NCBI GenBank assembly: GCA_001595885.1
Contig: LSSH01000071.1
Span: 1 to 15,652, forward strand
Direction: 5' to 3'
DNA length: 15,652 nucleotides
Source of the DNA: Candidatus Proteinoplasmatales archaeon SG8-5
GTDB lineage: Archaea; Thermoplasmatota; Thermoplasmata; SG8-5
In this document: in pieces, positions 1 through 5,568 of the stretch
Layout of the letters: every line of letters starts with the position of its first letter
Numbering within the stretch: position 1 is the first letter of the stretch
Notes under the pieces: generated by a model
Seen by the model: only the letters and a program-made list of their open reading frames with translations
Told to the model about the DNA's origin: nothing
Databases searched by the model: none
Program-made: the position numbers and the translations under genes

Positions 1-89
1 TGACATATTACCGCATCAAGGGCAGGAAGAAGGGTGCCAGAACGCCTCCGAAGGGCACTGCGGAAAGCGGAGGGGAGAACGGGTCATAG
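1..89 (+). CDS. C-terminal tail of an unidentified protein (5' end outside window)
   Basis: Reading from base 3, the plus strand is open for 28 codons to a TAG at 87-89. The tail is basic and then Gly/Ser/Glu rich (YYRIKGRKKGARTPP, ending GGENGS), as a disordered C-terminus would be, and most third codon positions are G or C like the neighbouring genes. It would converge on the minus-strand phosphotransferase gene that ends at 132. The stretch is too short to identify the protein. The opposite strand also has a short open frame here, but with a less natural composition, so I prefer this one with modest confidence. Confidence 0.42.
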   Translation, partial: TYYRIKGRKKGARTPPKGTAESGGENGS

Positions 90-94
90 TCCAT

Positions 95-109
95 AAAAGG
101 AGGGCCTCC
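95..109 (-). terminator. possible weak terminator of the phosphotransferase gene
   Basis: On the minus strand, downstream of the stop at 132, the sequence GGAGG-C-CCTCC is followed directly by TTTT. Only four base pairs with a three-base loop can really form, and the T run is short, so this is a weak candidate. Confidence 0.25.
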
Positions 110-131
110 CGCATCAAGCCGAACGGGGGAG

Positions 132-788
132 CTACCGCCGCTTCGAAAGCACCCGCCAGGTCCGAACGGCCCTCTGAATCGCAGTGGCGTGGCCGGCAAT
201 GCCGAACCACAACATCATAATCTCCATGGGCGTCAGAGTGACATCGAAAAAGGGCACGGTGAACAATATTGTCATGTCCCAGAACTCAATCAGAGCATAC
301 TGGCACAGCGGGATGAATATCAGAAGCACTAGGCGGTCGGCCCGGCCCAGGACGCCGCCGTAATCCCTCTTCACACCGACTGCCTGGGCCTGCGTGCCAA
401 GATAGCTGGTCATGAAAACGCCGGTCAGGGCGAAGATGCCGATGATCCAGCCGCAGTAGGCCGATAGGATCACGCCGGCCAAGATGAAGATGTCGGCGTA
501 CCGGTCGGCCACGTGGTCGAGGAAATCGCCGCGTTTGCTCGCCTTGCCTGTGAGTTTCGCCACCTTGCCGTCCAGCGCGTCCAGCAACCCGCTGATCGCG
601 ATGATGGCCGAGGCCAGGATAAGGAAGTATTCGTAGCCCGGTTCGCCTGAGAAGAAAAGGACGGCACCTGCGAGGACCGACAAGGCCAGAGCGATGCCGG
701 TGAGGTGATTGGGATTGACCCTTTGCAGCAGCCGCGCGGTGGGCTCGAGAATGACATCCGCCTCCTTCCTCCGCTTCTCTAATACCAG
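132..788 (-). CDS. CDP-alcohol phosphotransferase (archaetidylinositol-phosphate synthase-like), CTG start
   Basis: Integral membrane enzyme that joins a CDP-activated archaeol or diacylglycerol-type lipid to an alcohol headgroup. From the proposed start it is 218 residues with several hydrophobic helices. The family motif is clear: D70-x2-D73-G-x2-A77-K78-x8-G87-x3-D91-x3-D95, holding the four metal-binding Asp residues; the usual Arg after Ala is Lys here. The GRADRLVLL segment near 148-156 resembles archaetidylinositol-phosphate synthases, but the headgroup is inferred. No ATG, GTG or TTG lies in frame before a TTG at 681-683, which would cut off the conserved NPNHLTG and part of helix 1. 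The CTG at 786-788 gives a normal N-terminus (VLEKRRKEADVILEP) and has GGTGAT three bases upstream. It overlaps the upstream kinase gene by 10 bases, suggesting coupled translation. Confidence 0.87.
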   Translation of the reverse strand: MVLEKRRKEADVILEPTARLLQRVNPNHLTGIALALSVLAGAVLFFSGEPGYEYFLILASAIIAISGLLDALDGKVAKLTGKASKRGDFLDHVADRYADIFILAGVILSAYCGWIIGIFALTGVFMTSYLGTQAQAVGVKRDYGGVLGRADRLVLLIFIPLCQYALIEFWDMTILFTVPFFDVTLTPMEIMMLWFGIAGHATAIQRAVRTWRVLSKRR

Positions 789-1291
789 TCCATCACCACC
801 TGGCTCCAGTCCACACTTCCTGGTGAACGCCCATCGGCGTCTCCGTTAATTACGTTTTCTATGGCTTGGGCAACCCCGTCAGGGTCCAGGTCACTGGCAT
901 CTATTTCGAAAACCCTATCACAGCTCTCAAACGCCTCGACCAGGATGAGGTCGATGGCCTCCGCCTCCATGTTCTCCCTGACCTTATCTTCCGGGTAGCC
1001 GCGGGCCTCAAGCCTTTCTCGGAGAACGTTCGGATTGCATCTCAGGACGATGCAAAGGTCGTTGGGAAGGAGGTGGGCCAGATGACCTTCAATGATGATG
1101 ATTTCCTCAGAATGGGGAAGCAGGTTGGTTAATAATGCTACATCGATCTCCATTCCCTCGTCGGTCTCGCTAGCTGCTCCGAACTCTGCGGCCAGGTCCT
1201 TAACGTTCCTGACATCGTACCCCTTAGTCTTGAGGATTATTCCGGCCTCCGTCTTGCCTGTGCCGGGTGTTCCGGTCAAGATCACGTGCAT
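779..1291 (-). CDS. AK6/Fap7-type adenylate kinase family protein
   Basis: Small P-loop NMP kinase of the AK6/Fap7 group, 170 residues, cytoplasmic. In this family the protein transfers phosphate between ATP and AMP/ADP and, in eukaryotes and some archaea, acts in small-subunit ribosome maturation with protein uS11. The Walker A motif GTPGTGKT is at residues 7-14. The stretch EGHLAHLLP (69-77) and the lid-like ARGYPEDKVRENMEAE (96-111) fit archaeal AK6 proteins, as does the C-terminal DWSQVV. The open frame continues upstream to 1480, but the P-loop beta strand should begin at the protein start, so ATG 1289-1291 is chosen. A TATA-like sequence 26 bases upstream implies a leaderless mRNA. It is followed by the overlapping phosphotransferase gene. 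Confidence 0.88.
   Translation of the reverse strand: MHVILTGTPGTGKTEAGIILKTKGYDVRNVKDLAAEFGAASETDEGMEIDVALLTNLLPHSEEIIIIEGHLAHLLPNDLCIVLRCNPNVLRERLEARGYPEDKVRENMEAEAIDLILVEAFESCDRVFEIDASDLDPDGVAQAIENVINGDADGRSPGSVDWSQVVMDWY
792..801 (-). promoter_or_regulatory. ribosome binding site supporting the CTG start at 788
   Basis: On the minus strand AGGTGGTGAT precedes the CTG with three bases between GGTGAT and the start codon. The same GGTGAT-N3-start spacing is seen before the ATG starts at 6720 and 14299 and the CTG at 7611. The site lies inside the end of the kinase gene. Confidence 0.55.
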
Positions 1292-1313
1292 ACAGCTCCA
1301 ATCGGACCACCGC

Positions 1314-1320
1314 ATTAAAA
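1314..1320 (-). promoter_or_regulatory. TATA box of the kinase-phosphotransferase operon
   Basis: On the minus strand TTTTAAT is centred about 26 bases from the A of the kinase ATG at 1291, the standard TATA-to-start distance in archaea, so the transcript would be leaderless. Confidence 0.55.
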
Positions 1321-1361
1321 CCCTTCCTTGCCAGGGCCGATAATCAAACACTCTGCAAACA

Positions 1362-1368
1362 TTTTTAA
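1362..1368 (+). promoter_or_regulatory. TATA box of the glycosyltransferase gene
   Basis: TTTTTAA is centred about 26 bases before ATG 1391. No good Shine-Dalgarno lies between them, which fits a leaderless transcript. It is divergent from the kinase promoter at 1314-1320. Confidence 0.5.
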
Positions 1369-1390
1369 CATCAAAGGCAATGGGCGACCA

Positions 1391-2527
1391 ATGGCTCACG
1401 TTCTCATGCTGCTTTCGAATCCGTTCAGGCCAGACCCCCGCGCTCACAAGGAGGCCAAGACACTCATGGGCGCGGGGCACAAGGTCACGATATTGTGCTG
1501 GGACAGGCTCGGCAAATCACCGAAGACCGAGGAAATCGACGGCATACACATCATCCGGCTTGGCCCGCTGTACACAAAACGGGAACTCGGCAAGTTCCCC
1601 ATCAAGCTGATCCGTTTCTGGATGAAGGCCTTCAGCGCTGCCAGGCACATCAAGCCGGACGTCGTCCACGCACACGATTTCGACACGTTGCCATTGGGAT
1701 TCGACATATCCAGGTTCCACGGAGCGAGGCTCGTTTACGACGCGCATGAGATATACTCGGCCATGCTGGGACCTGACGGCCAGGACTCTGTCCTGGGCCG
1801 CTTCATAGACAGGCTCGAGGCCTTCTTCGCCCGTCGGGCGGACCGGGTCATCACGGTCAGCGACGGCCTTGCCGCCAGGTTCAAGGACCGGGGCGTCACG
1901 GCGATCGTCGTTACCAACTGCCCTTTGCTGACAAAGGTCGATGCTCAAGGGACCGAGTCCCTCAGGGCAAAGCACTCTCTTGGCAATGATTTTATCGTTC
2001 TATACATCGGCGTCCTCGAACCGGATAGGTTCCTGGAAGAGGCTGTAAAAGCAGTTAGGGCGTCCTCCCTGGACGGCGTGAGGCTCGTTATCGGCGGTTT
2101 CGGCACCCTTGAAGCTAGAATAAAGGAACTGGCCCGGGACAGCGAGAACGTGATAATGTTAGGCAAGGTCCATCCGAGCCTTGTAGTCCCATACACCGGC
2201 GAATGTGACGCCGTCCTCTGCATATTCGACCCGATGCACAATCTGAACAACAGGCTCGGCGCGCCCAACAAGCTATTCGAGGCTATGATGGCCTCGAGGC
2301 CCGTCCTCGTGGCCAAGGGGACGGAGGCCGCCAACCTTGTGGGCAGGGAGAGGTCGGGCGTCGCCGTTGATTATGCAATCGAGAGCCTGCTCCCGGCGAT
2401 CAAGCAGCTGATGGACAATCCGGACATCGCGAAAGCGCTGGGCCAGAATGCCCGGAAGGCCGCCGAAGATAAGTACAACTGGGAAGCCGTCTCCAAGGGC
2501 CTGGCCGAGGCATATGCGAGCCTGTGA
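1391..2527 (+). CDS. GT4-family (group 1) glycosyltransferase
   Basis: Predicted cytoplasmic or membrane-associated GT-B glycosyltransferase of 378 residues that would move a sugar from a nucleotide-sugar donor to a glycan, lipid or protein acceptor. The N-terminal domain has VVHAHDFDTLP (91-101) and LVYDAHEIY (114-122), both typical of GT4 enzymes. The C-terminal domain carries VIGGFG (233-238), the donor-binding segment with APNKLFEAMM (291-300), and the family C-terminal helix around YNWEAVSKGL. The open frame starts earlier at a TTG (1328), but ATG 1391 begins the first Rossmann strand (MAHVLMLLSNP) and sits 26 bases from a TATA-like box. It stands alone between the divergent kinase promoter and the RNA-like region at 2566-2671. 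Acceptor and sugar cannot be read from sequence. Confidence 0.9.
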   Translation: MAHVLMLLSNPFRPDPRAHKEAKTLMGAGHKVTILCWDRLGKSPKTEEIDGIHIIRLGPLYTKRELGKFPIKLIRFWMKAFSAARHIKPDVVHAHDFDTLPLGFDISRFHGARLVYDAHEIYSAMLGPDGQDSVLGRFIDRLEAFFARRADRVITVSDGLAARFKDRGVTAIVVTNCPLLTKVDAQGTESLRAKHSLGNDFIVLYIGVLEPDRFLEEAVKAVRASSLDGVRLVIGGFGTLEARIKELARDSENVIMLGKVHPSLVVPYTGECDAVLCIFDPMHNLNNRLGAPNKLFEAMMASRPVLVAKGTEAANLVGRERSGVAVDYAIESLLPAIKQLMDNPDIAKALGQNARKAAEDKYNWEAVSKGLAEAYASL

Positions 2528-2565
2528 TGGTGTATGGTGTATTTCCCGGTAAACAACGCCTAGAG

Positions 2566-2573
2566 TTTATATA
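2566..2573 (+). promoter_or_regulatory. strong TATA box upstream of the candidate small RNA
   Basis: TTTATATA is one of the clearest consensus TATA boxes in the window. Its centre is about 26 bases before 2596, where a base-paired sequence beginning GGAGG starts. No start codon of a good gene lies at that distance, so the product is probably RNA, or a long leader of rnp4. Confidence 0.55.
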
Positions 2574-2595
2574 CTATCAGCATCAATTTTCTTTC

Positions 2596-2671
2596 GGAGG
2601 AGGCGTCTGTTACGGGCGGATATAGACGCACCTTTGCCCCGGGAGTCACCGACTCCCCCCTCCACTTTTTT
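2596..2671 (+). ncRNA. candidate small structured RNA with its own promoter and T-tract terminator
   Basis: The 185-base gap between the glycosyltransferase and rnp4 holds a compact foldable unit. GGAGG (2596-2600) can pair with CCTCC (2659-2663) as a closing stem. GCGTCTGT (2603-2610) pairs with ATAGACGC (2622-2629), with one G-U pair. GGGAGTC (2641-2647) and GACTCCC (2651-2657) form a perfect 7-bp hairpin. GGGCGGA in the first loop (2614-2620) can also pair with TTTGCCC (2633-2639), a possible pseudoknot. Six Ts follow at 2666-2671, and a TATA box lies 26 bases before the first stem. There is no T-loop sequence, so it is not a tRNA, and it is too small for RNase P or SRP RNA. It could instead be a leader or riboswitch-like element of rnp4. 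I recognise no family. Confidence 0.45.
2666..2671 (+). terminator. T6 tract after the candidate small RNA
   Basis: Six consecutive T residues come two bases after the closing stem. In archaea an oligo-T run alone can terminate transcription, and here a 7-bp GC-rich hairpin also precedes it. Confidence 0.45.
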
Positions 2672-2680
2672 CTCTCGATG

Positions 2681-2692
2681 AATATTAATATG
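2681..2692 (+). promoter_or_regulatory. TATA box of rnp4
   Basis: AATATTAATATG is centred about 26 bases before ATG 2713, giving rnp4 its own leaderless promoter downstream of the T6 tract. This favours the upstream element being a separate transcript. Confidence 0.5.
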
Positions 2693-2712
2693 CTTGCGCT
2701 TAATGCCGATGC

Positions 2713-3051
2713 ATGGGCAAGCGAAGGTTCGAGAAGATGAAGGAGCGGCGCCAGAGTATTGCCAACGAGCGTATGCGCATTCTCCTTGACATGGCAGAGA
2801 GGTCTGCACTCGACGGCGACCTAGAGCACGCTTCCAGATATGCGTCCCTTGCGCGGAGGATCGGCATGAGGTACAACGTCCGAATGCCGAGGGGGCATAA
2901 GCTGGCCATCTGCAAGAAGTGTGATTCCTACATCCTGTCATCCCGAACCGCCAGGGTCAGGCTGACAGGGAAGAGGCTAACTCGCCAGTGCCTCAAATGC
3001 GGCTCGTACTATCGCGTGCCCCTGAAGGGCAGGAGGGGGGAGACTGGATAA
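2713..3051 (+). CDS. rnp4: Ribonuclease P protein component 4 (Rpp21/Rpr2 family)
   Basis: Protein subunit of archaeal RNase P, which removes 5' leaders from pre-tRNAs; Rnp4 pairs with Rnp1 on the specificity side of the RNA. It is 112 residues. The N-terminal half is helical and basic and includes RYASLARRIGMRYNVRMP. The C-terminal half is a zinc ribbon with two Cys pairs, CKKC (about 67-70) and CLKC (about 94-97), joined by the conserved RVRLTGKRLTRQC stretch. The length and order fit the archaeal Rpr2/Rpp21 family. ATG 2713 lies 26 bases from a TATA-like sequence; another ATG four bases earlier is out of frame. The stop overlaps the start of the following CRM-domain gene, so the two are probably co-transcribed. 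Confidence 0.93.
   Translation: MGKRRFEKMKERRQSIANERMRILLDMAERSALDGDLEHASRYASLARRIGMRYNVRMPRGHKLAICKKCDSYILSSRTARVRLTGKRLTRQCLKCGSYYRVPLKGRRGETG
3031..3040 (+). promoter_or_regulatory. ribosome binding site supporting the CTG start at 3044
   Basis: AGGAGGGGGG ends three bases before CTG 3044. AGGAGG followed by seven bases and the start codon is the same register as GGTGAT-N3-start at other genes here. No ATG lies at this distance. Confidence 0.55.
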
Positions 3052-3298
3052 GGCCCTTAAGGAGAAGAGGAAAGCGGCAAGCCATATGCAGCCCACAGTG
3101 AGGGTCGGGCGCTCCGGAATCACCTCAGGCGTGATAGACGAGATCAAGGGCCAGCTGAAGAACAGGGACGCGGTCAAGGTGAAGCTGTTGGGGGCCGACC
3201 GCGGCGAGGTCAAGGAAATGGCCGCCGAACTGGCAGACCGCTGCAACGCCGAGCTCGTCGAGATAAGGGGCAACACCCTCGCCCTGTGGCGGAAGTGA
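3044..3298 (+). CDS. CRM-domain (YhbY-like) RNA-binding protein, CTG start
   Basis: Single-domain RNA-binding protein of the CRS1-YhbY family, 84 residues from the proposed start. Bacterial YhbY associates with pre-50S ribosomes; the archaeal members are presumed to act in rRNA or tRNA processing. The domain has the signature VRVGRSGITSGVIDEI followed by LKNRDAVKVKLLG and the C-terminal strand IRGNTLALWRK. The first ATG (3086) would remove most of helix 1. The frame upstream reads DKALKEKRKAASHMQPTV, which matches the usual N-terminus, and it begins at CTG 3044 behind a strong AGGAGG Shine-Dalgarno. No ATG, GTG or TTG is available between. It overlaps the end of rnp4 by eight bases, so the two RNA-related genes likely form one operon with coupled translation. 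Confidence 0.85.
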   Translation: MDKALKEKRKAASHMQPTVRVGRSGITSGVIDEIKGQLKNRDAVKVKLLGADRGEVKEMAAELADRCNAELVEIRGNTLALWRK

Positions 3299-3308
3299 CC
3301 CCGTACAA

Positions 3309-3316
3309 CTTATATC
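3309..3316 (+). promoter_or_regulatory. TATA box of the RDD-deacetylase-carbonic anhydrase operon
   Basis: CTTATATC precedes ATG 3344 by about 31 bases, predicting a leader of only a few bases. It fills most of the short gap after the CRM gene. Confidence 0.5.
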
Positions 3317-3343
3317 CGGCAATCCGATACAGTCCTGGTTGAG

Positions 3344-3997
3344 ATGGTTACGGGCTTTGACATTCTGACGCACGATAAACGCCTCAGACGTCACTGGCTC
3401 AACCGCGCAGGCGCCTTCATCGCCGACGCATTCCTTGTGTTCATCCCCGTCACCTTCATCTTCTGGTATCTGGATTTCACAGACGTCATGATGATCGGTC
3501 TTATCACGAGCCTCACCTTCTACGTCTCCTCCTCGGTCACCGAGGCCTTGCTCGGTGCGACCGTCTTCAAGCTCGTCTTCGGTATGAGGGTGCGGCCCCT
3601 CAAAAGCGAGAGGGTGGGAGCCAGGGCGTTCGTGCGAAACCTAAACCGACTCCTGTGGTTCGTGCTCCCGCCCATCGACTTCGCTGTGGGGATGGCCACC
3701 GGGGGGGACCCGCGGCAGAGGCTCCTCGACAGAGCCGCCGGCACCACCGTAACCATCGAAAGTCAACGGGACTGGCATGAAGCCCATCTGAAGCAGGTAG
3801 AGATTCCAGCTGATGAGTATTCAGATGGTGCCCCAGACGGTGAAGAAGGCCGAATTGGTGGGACCGATGCATACGAAGTCCAAACAGCCGGGCAAGCCAC
3901 GACCACCGGAGGGGACAGGTGCGACGAGTGCGGGGGCCACCTGATGATGCTGGCAGACGAGAAACTCCAATGCAGGAAATGCGGGATGATACAATGA
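3344..3997 (+). CDS. RDD-family membrane protein with C-terminal zinc ribbon
   Basis: Membrane protein of 217 residues. Residues 16-140 form an RDD domain: RAGAFIADAF (21-30) with the family Arg and Asp, two hydrophobic helices (about 30-65), TEALLGATVFKLVFGMRV (66-83), ARAFVRNLNRLLW (93-105) and DPRQRLLDRAAGTTV (122-136). RDD proteins are widespread and mostly of unknown role, some linked to ion transport. After an acidic, probably disordered linker (150-190) comes a zinc ribbon, C193-x2-C196...C210-x2-C213, expected on the cytoplasmic side. It is the first gene of a three-gene operon: its TGA overlaps the ATG of the deacetylase (ATGA). Substrate unknown; the zinc ribbon suggests an interaction or sensing role, which is inference. 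Confidence 0.85.
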   Translation: MVTGFDILTHDKRLRRHWLNRAGAFIADAFLVFIPVTFIFWYLDFTDVMMIGLITSLTFYVSSSVTEALLGATVFKLVFGMRVRPLKSERVGARAFVRNLNRLLWFVLPPIDFAVGMATGGDPRQRLLDRAAGTTVTIESQRDWHEAHLKQVEIPADEYSDGAPDGEEGRIGGTDAYEVQTAGQATTTGGDRCDECGGHLMMLADEKLQCRKCGMIQ

Positions 3998-5004
3998 CTA
4001 TGGTCTTCCACGAGGATTATCTGCAGCAGACGCAGACGTACGGTCATCCGGAGTGCCCGGAAAGGCTAGCCAGCATAATGGGGTACCTCGAGTCCAACAA
4101 GGTAGAACCCGTCACTCTGAAACTCGAACCGGCGGAGGTCAGCGATATCCTGGAGGTGCACACTCCCGATTACGTCGATTTCCTGCAGAGCTTCGGGGAG
4201 GGTCACATGGACATGGACAGTTATGTCTGGCCACATACATACGAGATGGCCTTGCTGGCAGCGGGCGGCGCCCTTGTCGCAGCGAAGCATGCCTACGAGA
4301 AAATGGACACCTGTTATGCGTTGGTGAGACCGCCCGGCCACCACGCGACCAGGTTCAAGGGCGGCGGCTTCTGCTACTTCAACAACATCTCCGTGGCCGC
4401 CGCGTCATTGTTGAAGAAGGTGGACAGGGTTGCGATAGTCGACGTTGACGTGCACCACGGCAACGGCACCAACGACATATTCCTGGACACCGACCGCGTG
4501 CTGTTCATCTCAACGCACCAGTGGGGCATCTATCCCGGGACAGGGCCTGCCGAACAGACGGGCAGCGACAATGGGGAGGGATTCACCGTCAACATCCCTC
4601 TTCTGTCGGGGTCGGGGGACGCAACCTTCCTGGCCGCATATCGAAGGATCGCGCTCCCCATCTTGGAACAATACAAACCCGACATGATACTGGTCAGCCT
4701 GGGCCTTGACGCCCATTACCTGGACCCCCTGTCATCGTTGACACTGTCGAGCGACGGATACGTTGGCATCCTGGACATGATAGAGGAAAAAGCGAGGGAG
4801 CTGTGCGAAGGCCGCATCGCCCACTTCCTCGAGGGCGGTTACAACCTCAACGCGCTTGCCGATGTGGTTGGCAGCCGGATCGCCAAGTCGGAGGGCCGGT
4901 CAATACCGACTCAGTTCAACGAGGCCATTGACACGGACGGTGCCGGAATCGAGCGGGTGGAGCGGGCCATCGAGGTCCAGAAGCAATATTGGAAATTGGA
5001 GTGA
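3994..5004 (+). CDS. AcuC-like histone deacetylase superfamily protein
   Basis: Zinc-dependent amidohydrolase of the arginase/deacetylase fold, 336 residues, cytoplasmic. Family members remove acetyl groups from lysine side chains or small amines. Diagnostic motifs are all present: YGHPECPERL (16-25), RPPGHHA (112-118) with the His dyad 116-117, DVDVHHGNGT (150-159) giving zinc ligands D152 and H154, SLGLDAH (235-241) giving D239, and EGGYN with the transition-state Tyr283. The enzyme therefore looks catalytically complete. The frame extends upstream, but ATG 3994 forms an ATGA overlap with the RDD gene and begins the first strand (MTMVFHEDYL). The carbonic anhydrase ATG follows four bases after its stop. 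Target could be acetyl-CoA synthetase, Alba-type chromatin proteins, or acetylpolyamines; the sequence does not decide. Confidence 0.92.
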   Translation: MTMVFHEDYLQQTQTYGHPECPERLASIMGYLESNKVEPVTLKLEPAEVSDILEVHTPDYVDFLQSFGEGHMDMDSYVWPHTYEMALLAAGGALVAAKHAYEKMDTCYALVRPPGHHATRFKGGGFCYFNNISVAAASLLKKVDRVAIVDVDVHHGNGTNDIFLDTDRVLFISTHQWGIYPGTGPAEQTGSDNGEGFTVNIPLLSGSGDATFLAAYRRIALPILEQYKPDMILVSLGLDAHYLDPLSSLTLSSDGYVGILDMIEEKARELCEGRIAHFLEGGYNLNALADVVGSRIAKSEGRSIPTQFNEAIDTDGAGIERVERAIEVQKQYWKLE

Positions 5005-5008
5005 GAGC

Positions 5009-5533
5009 ATGTCGGAACATTTCTCAGAGGACTTGGAAAAGTTGATAGAGGGCAACGCCAGCTTCGTTGCCGTCGAGGGCGAATATGTGGGAAGGCATGT
5101 TGAGGGCCAGAGCCCGAAGGCGGCCGTTCTCACGTGCGCTGACTCGAGGGTGATCCCCGAGAAGATATTCGACAGGGGCATAGGCGAGCTGTTCGTGATC
5201 AGGGTCGCCGGTAACGTGGCGTACGAGGCATCGGTCATCCAATCATTGGAGTACGCGGTCGAGCACCTGAAGGTCCCGCTCCTGATGATACTGGGCCACA
5301 CGAACTGCGGAGCCGTCAAGGCGGCTGAGGAATCCGCCGGGCCGGAGGGCATCCTCAGGGAGATCGCCGAATCCTTCGCGCAAGGCGATGACCACGTCAG
5401 GGAGAATGTCAGGCGCCAAATGTCGTTGTTACCGGAGAGAAGTAAAGCCATCGGGCTGGCCGTGGACAGCGGCCAGCTTGAGATTCACGGGGCGATCTAT
5501 AACCTTGAGAACGGGCGCGTCGAGGTCATCTGA
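5009..5533 (+). CDS. beta-class carbonic anhydrase
   Basis: Zinc enzyme interconverting CO2 and bicarbonate, 174 residues, cytoplasmic. It carries the beta-class ligands: C43 with D45 and R47 in TCADSRV (42-48), and H97 and C100 in GHTNCGAVK (96-104). FVIRVAGN (62-69) and the C-terminal IHGAIYNLENGRVEVI are also family-typical. The Asp-Arg dyad is intact, so it should be active. ATG 5009 is chosen over earlier in-frame starts because they lie within the deacetylase gene; GGAG seven bases upstream serves as the Shine-Dalgarno. It is the last gene of the operon and faces the CBS-domain gene with a 35-base gap. Bicarbonate supply for carboxylases or pH control is the likely role. Confidence 0.93.
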   Translation: MSEHFSEDLEKLIEGNASFVAVEGEYVGRHVEGQSPKAAVLTCADSRVIPEKIFDRGIGELFVIRVAGNVAYEASVIQSLEYAVEHLKVPLLMILGHTNCGAVKAAEESAGPEGILREIAESFAQGDDHVRENVRRQMSLLPERSKAIGLAVDSGQLEIHGAIYNLENGRVEVI

Positions 5534-5568
5534 ACCCCATTGTATGAAAACAGATGAGGACTGACCTT

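Noticed and set aside
8..199. Minus-strand open frames near the window start
   Set aside because: They overlap the end of the phosphotransferase gene in other frames and are Pro/Phe-rich shadows with no supporting Shine-Dalgarno at the right spacing.
470..757. Open frame of 95 codons from the ATG at 757 (minus)
   Set aside because: Its protein is Ser/Arg/Trp-rich and has no hydrophobic pattern; the overlapping frame carries the full CDP-alcohol phosphotransferase motif.
866..1343. Plus-strand open frames opposite the AK6-like kinase
   Set aside because: They are antisense shadows; the minus strand has the Walker A motif and family signatures.
2596..2664. tRNA gene, because the ends GGAGG and CCTCCA look like an acceptor stem
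   Set aside because: There is no T-loop (GTTCRA-type) sequence; the 3' arm is a 7-bp hairpin with a three-base loop, and no anticodon arm of normal size can be placed.
5534..5568. C/D-box RNA in the convergent gap (ATGAAAAC...GATGAGGACTGA)
   Set aside because: Only a CTGA-like D box is convincing; no RTGATGA box C or second box pair is present in the 35 bases.
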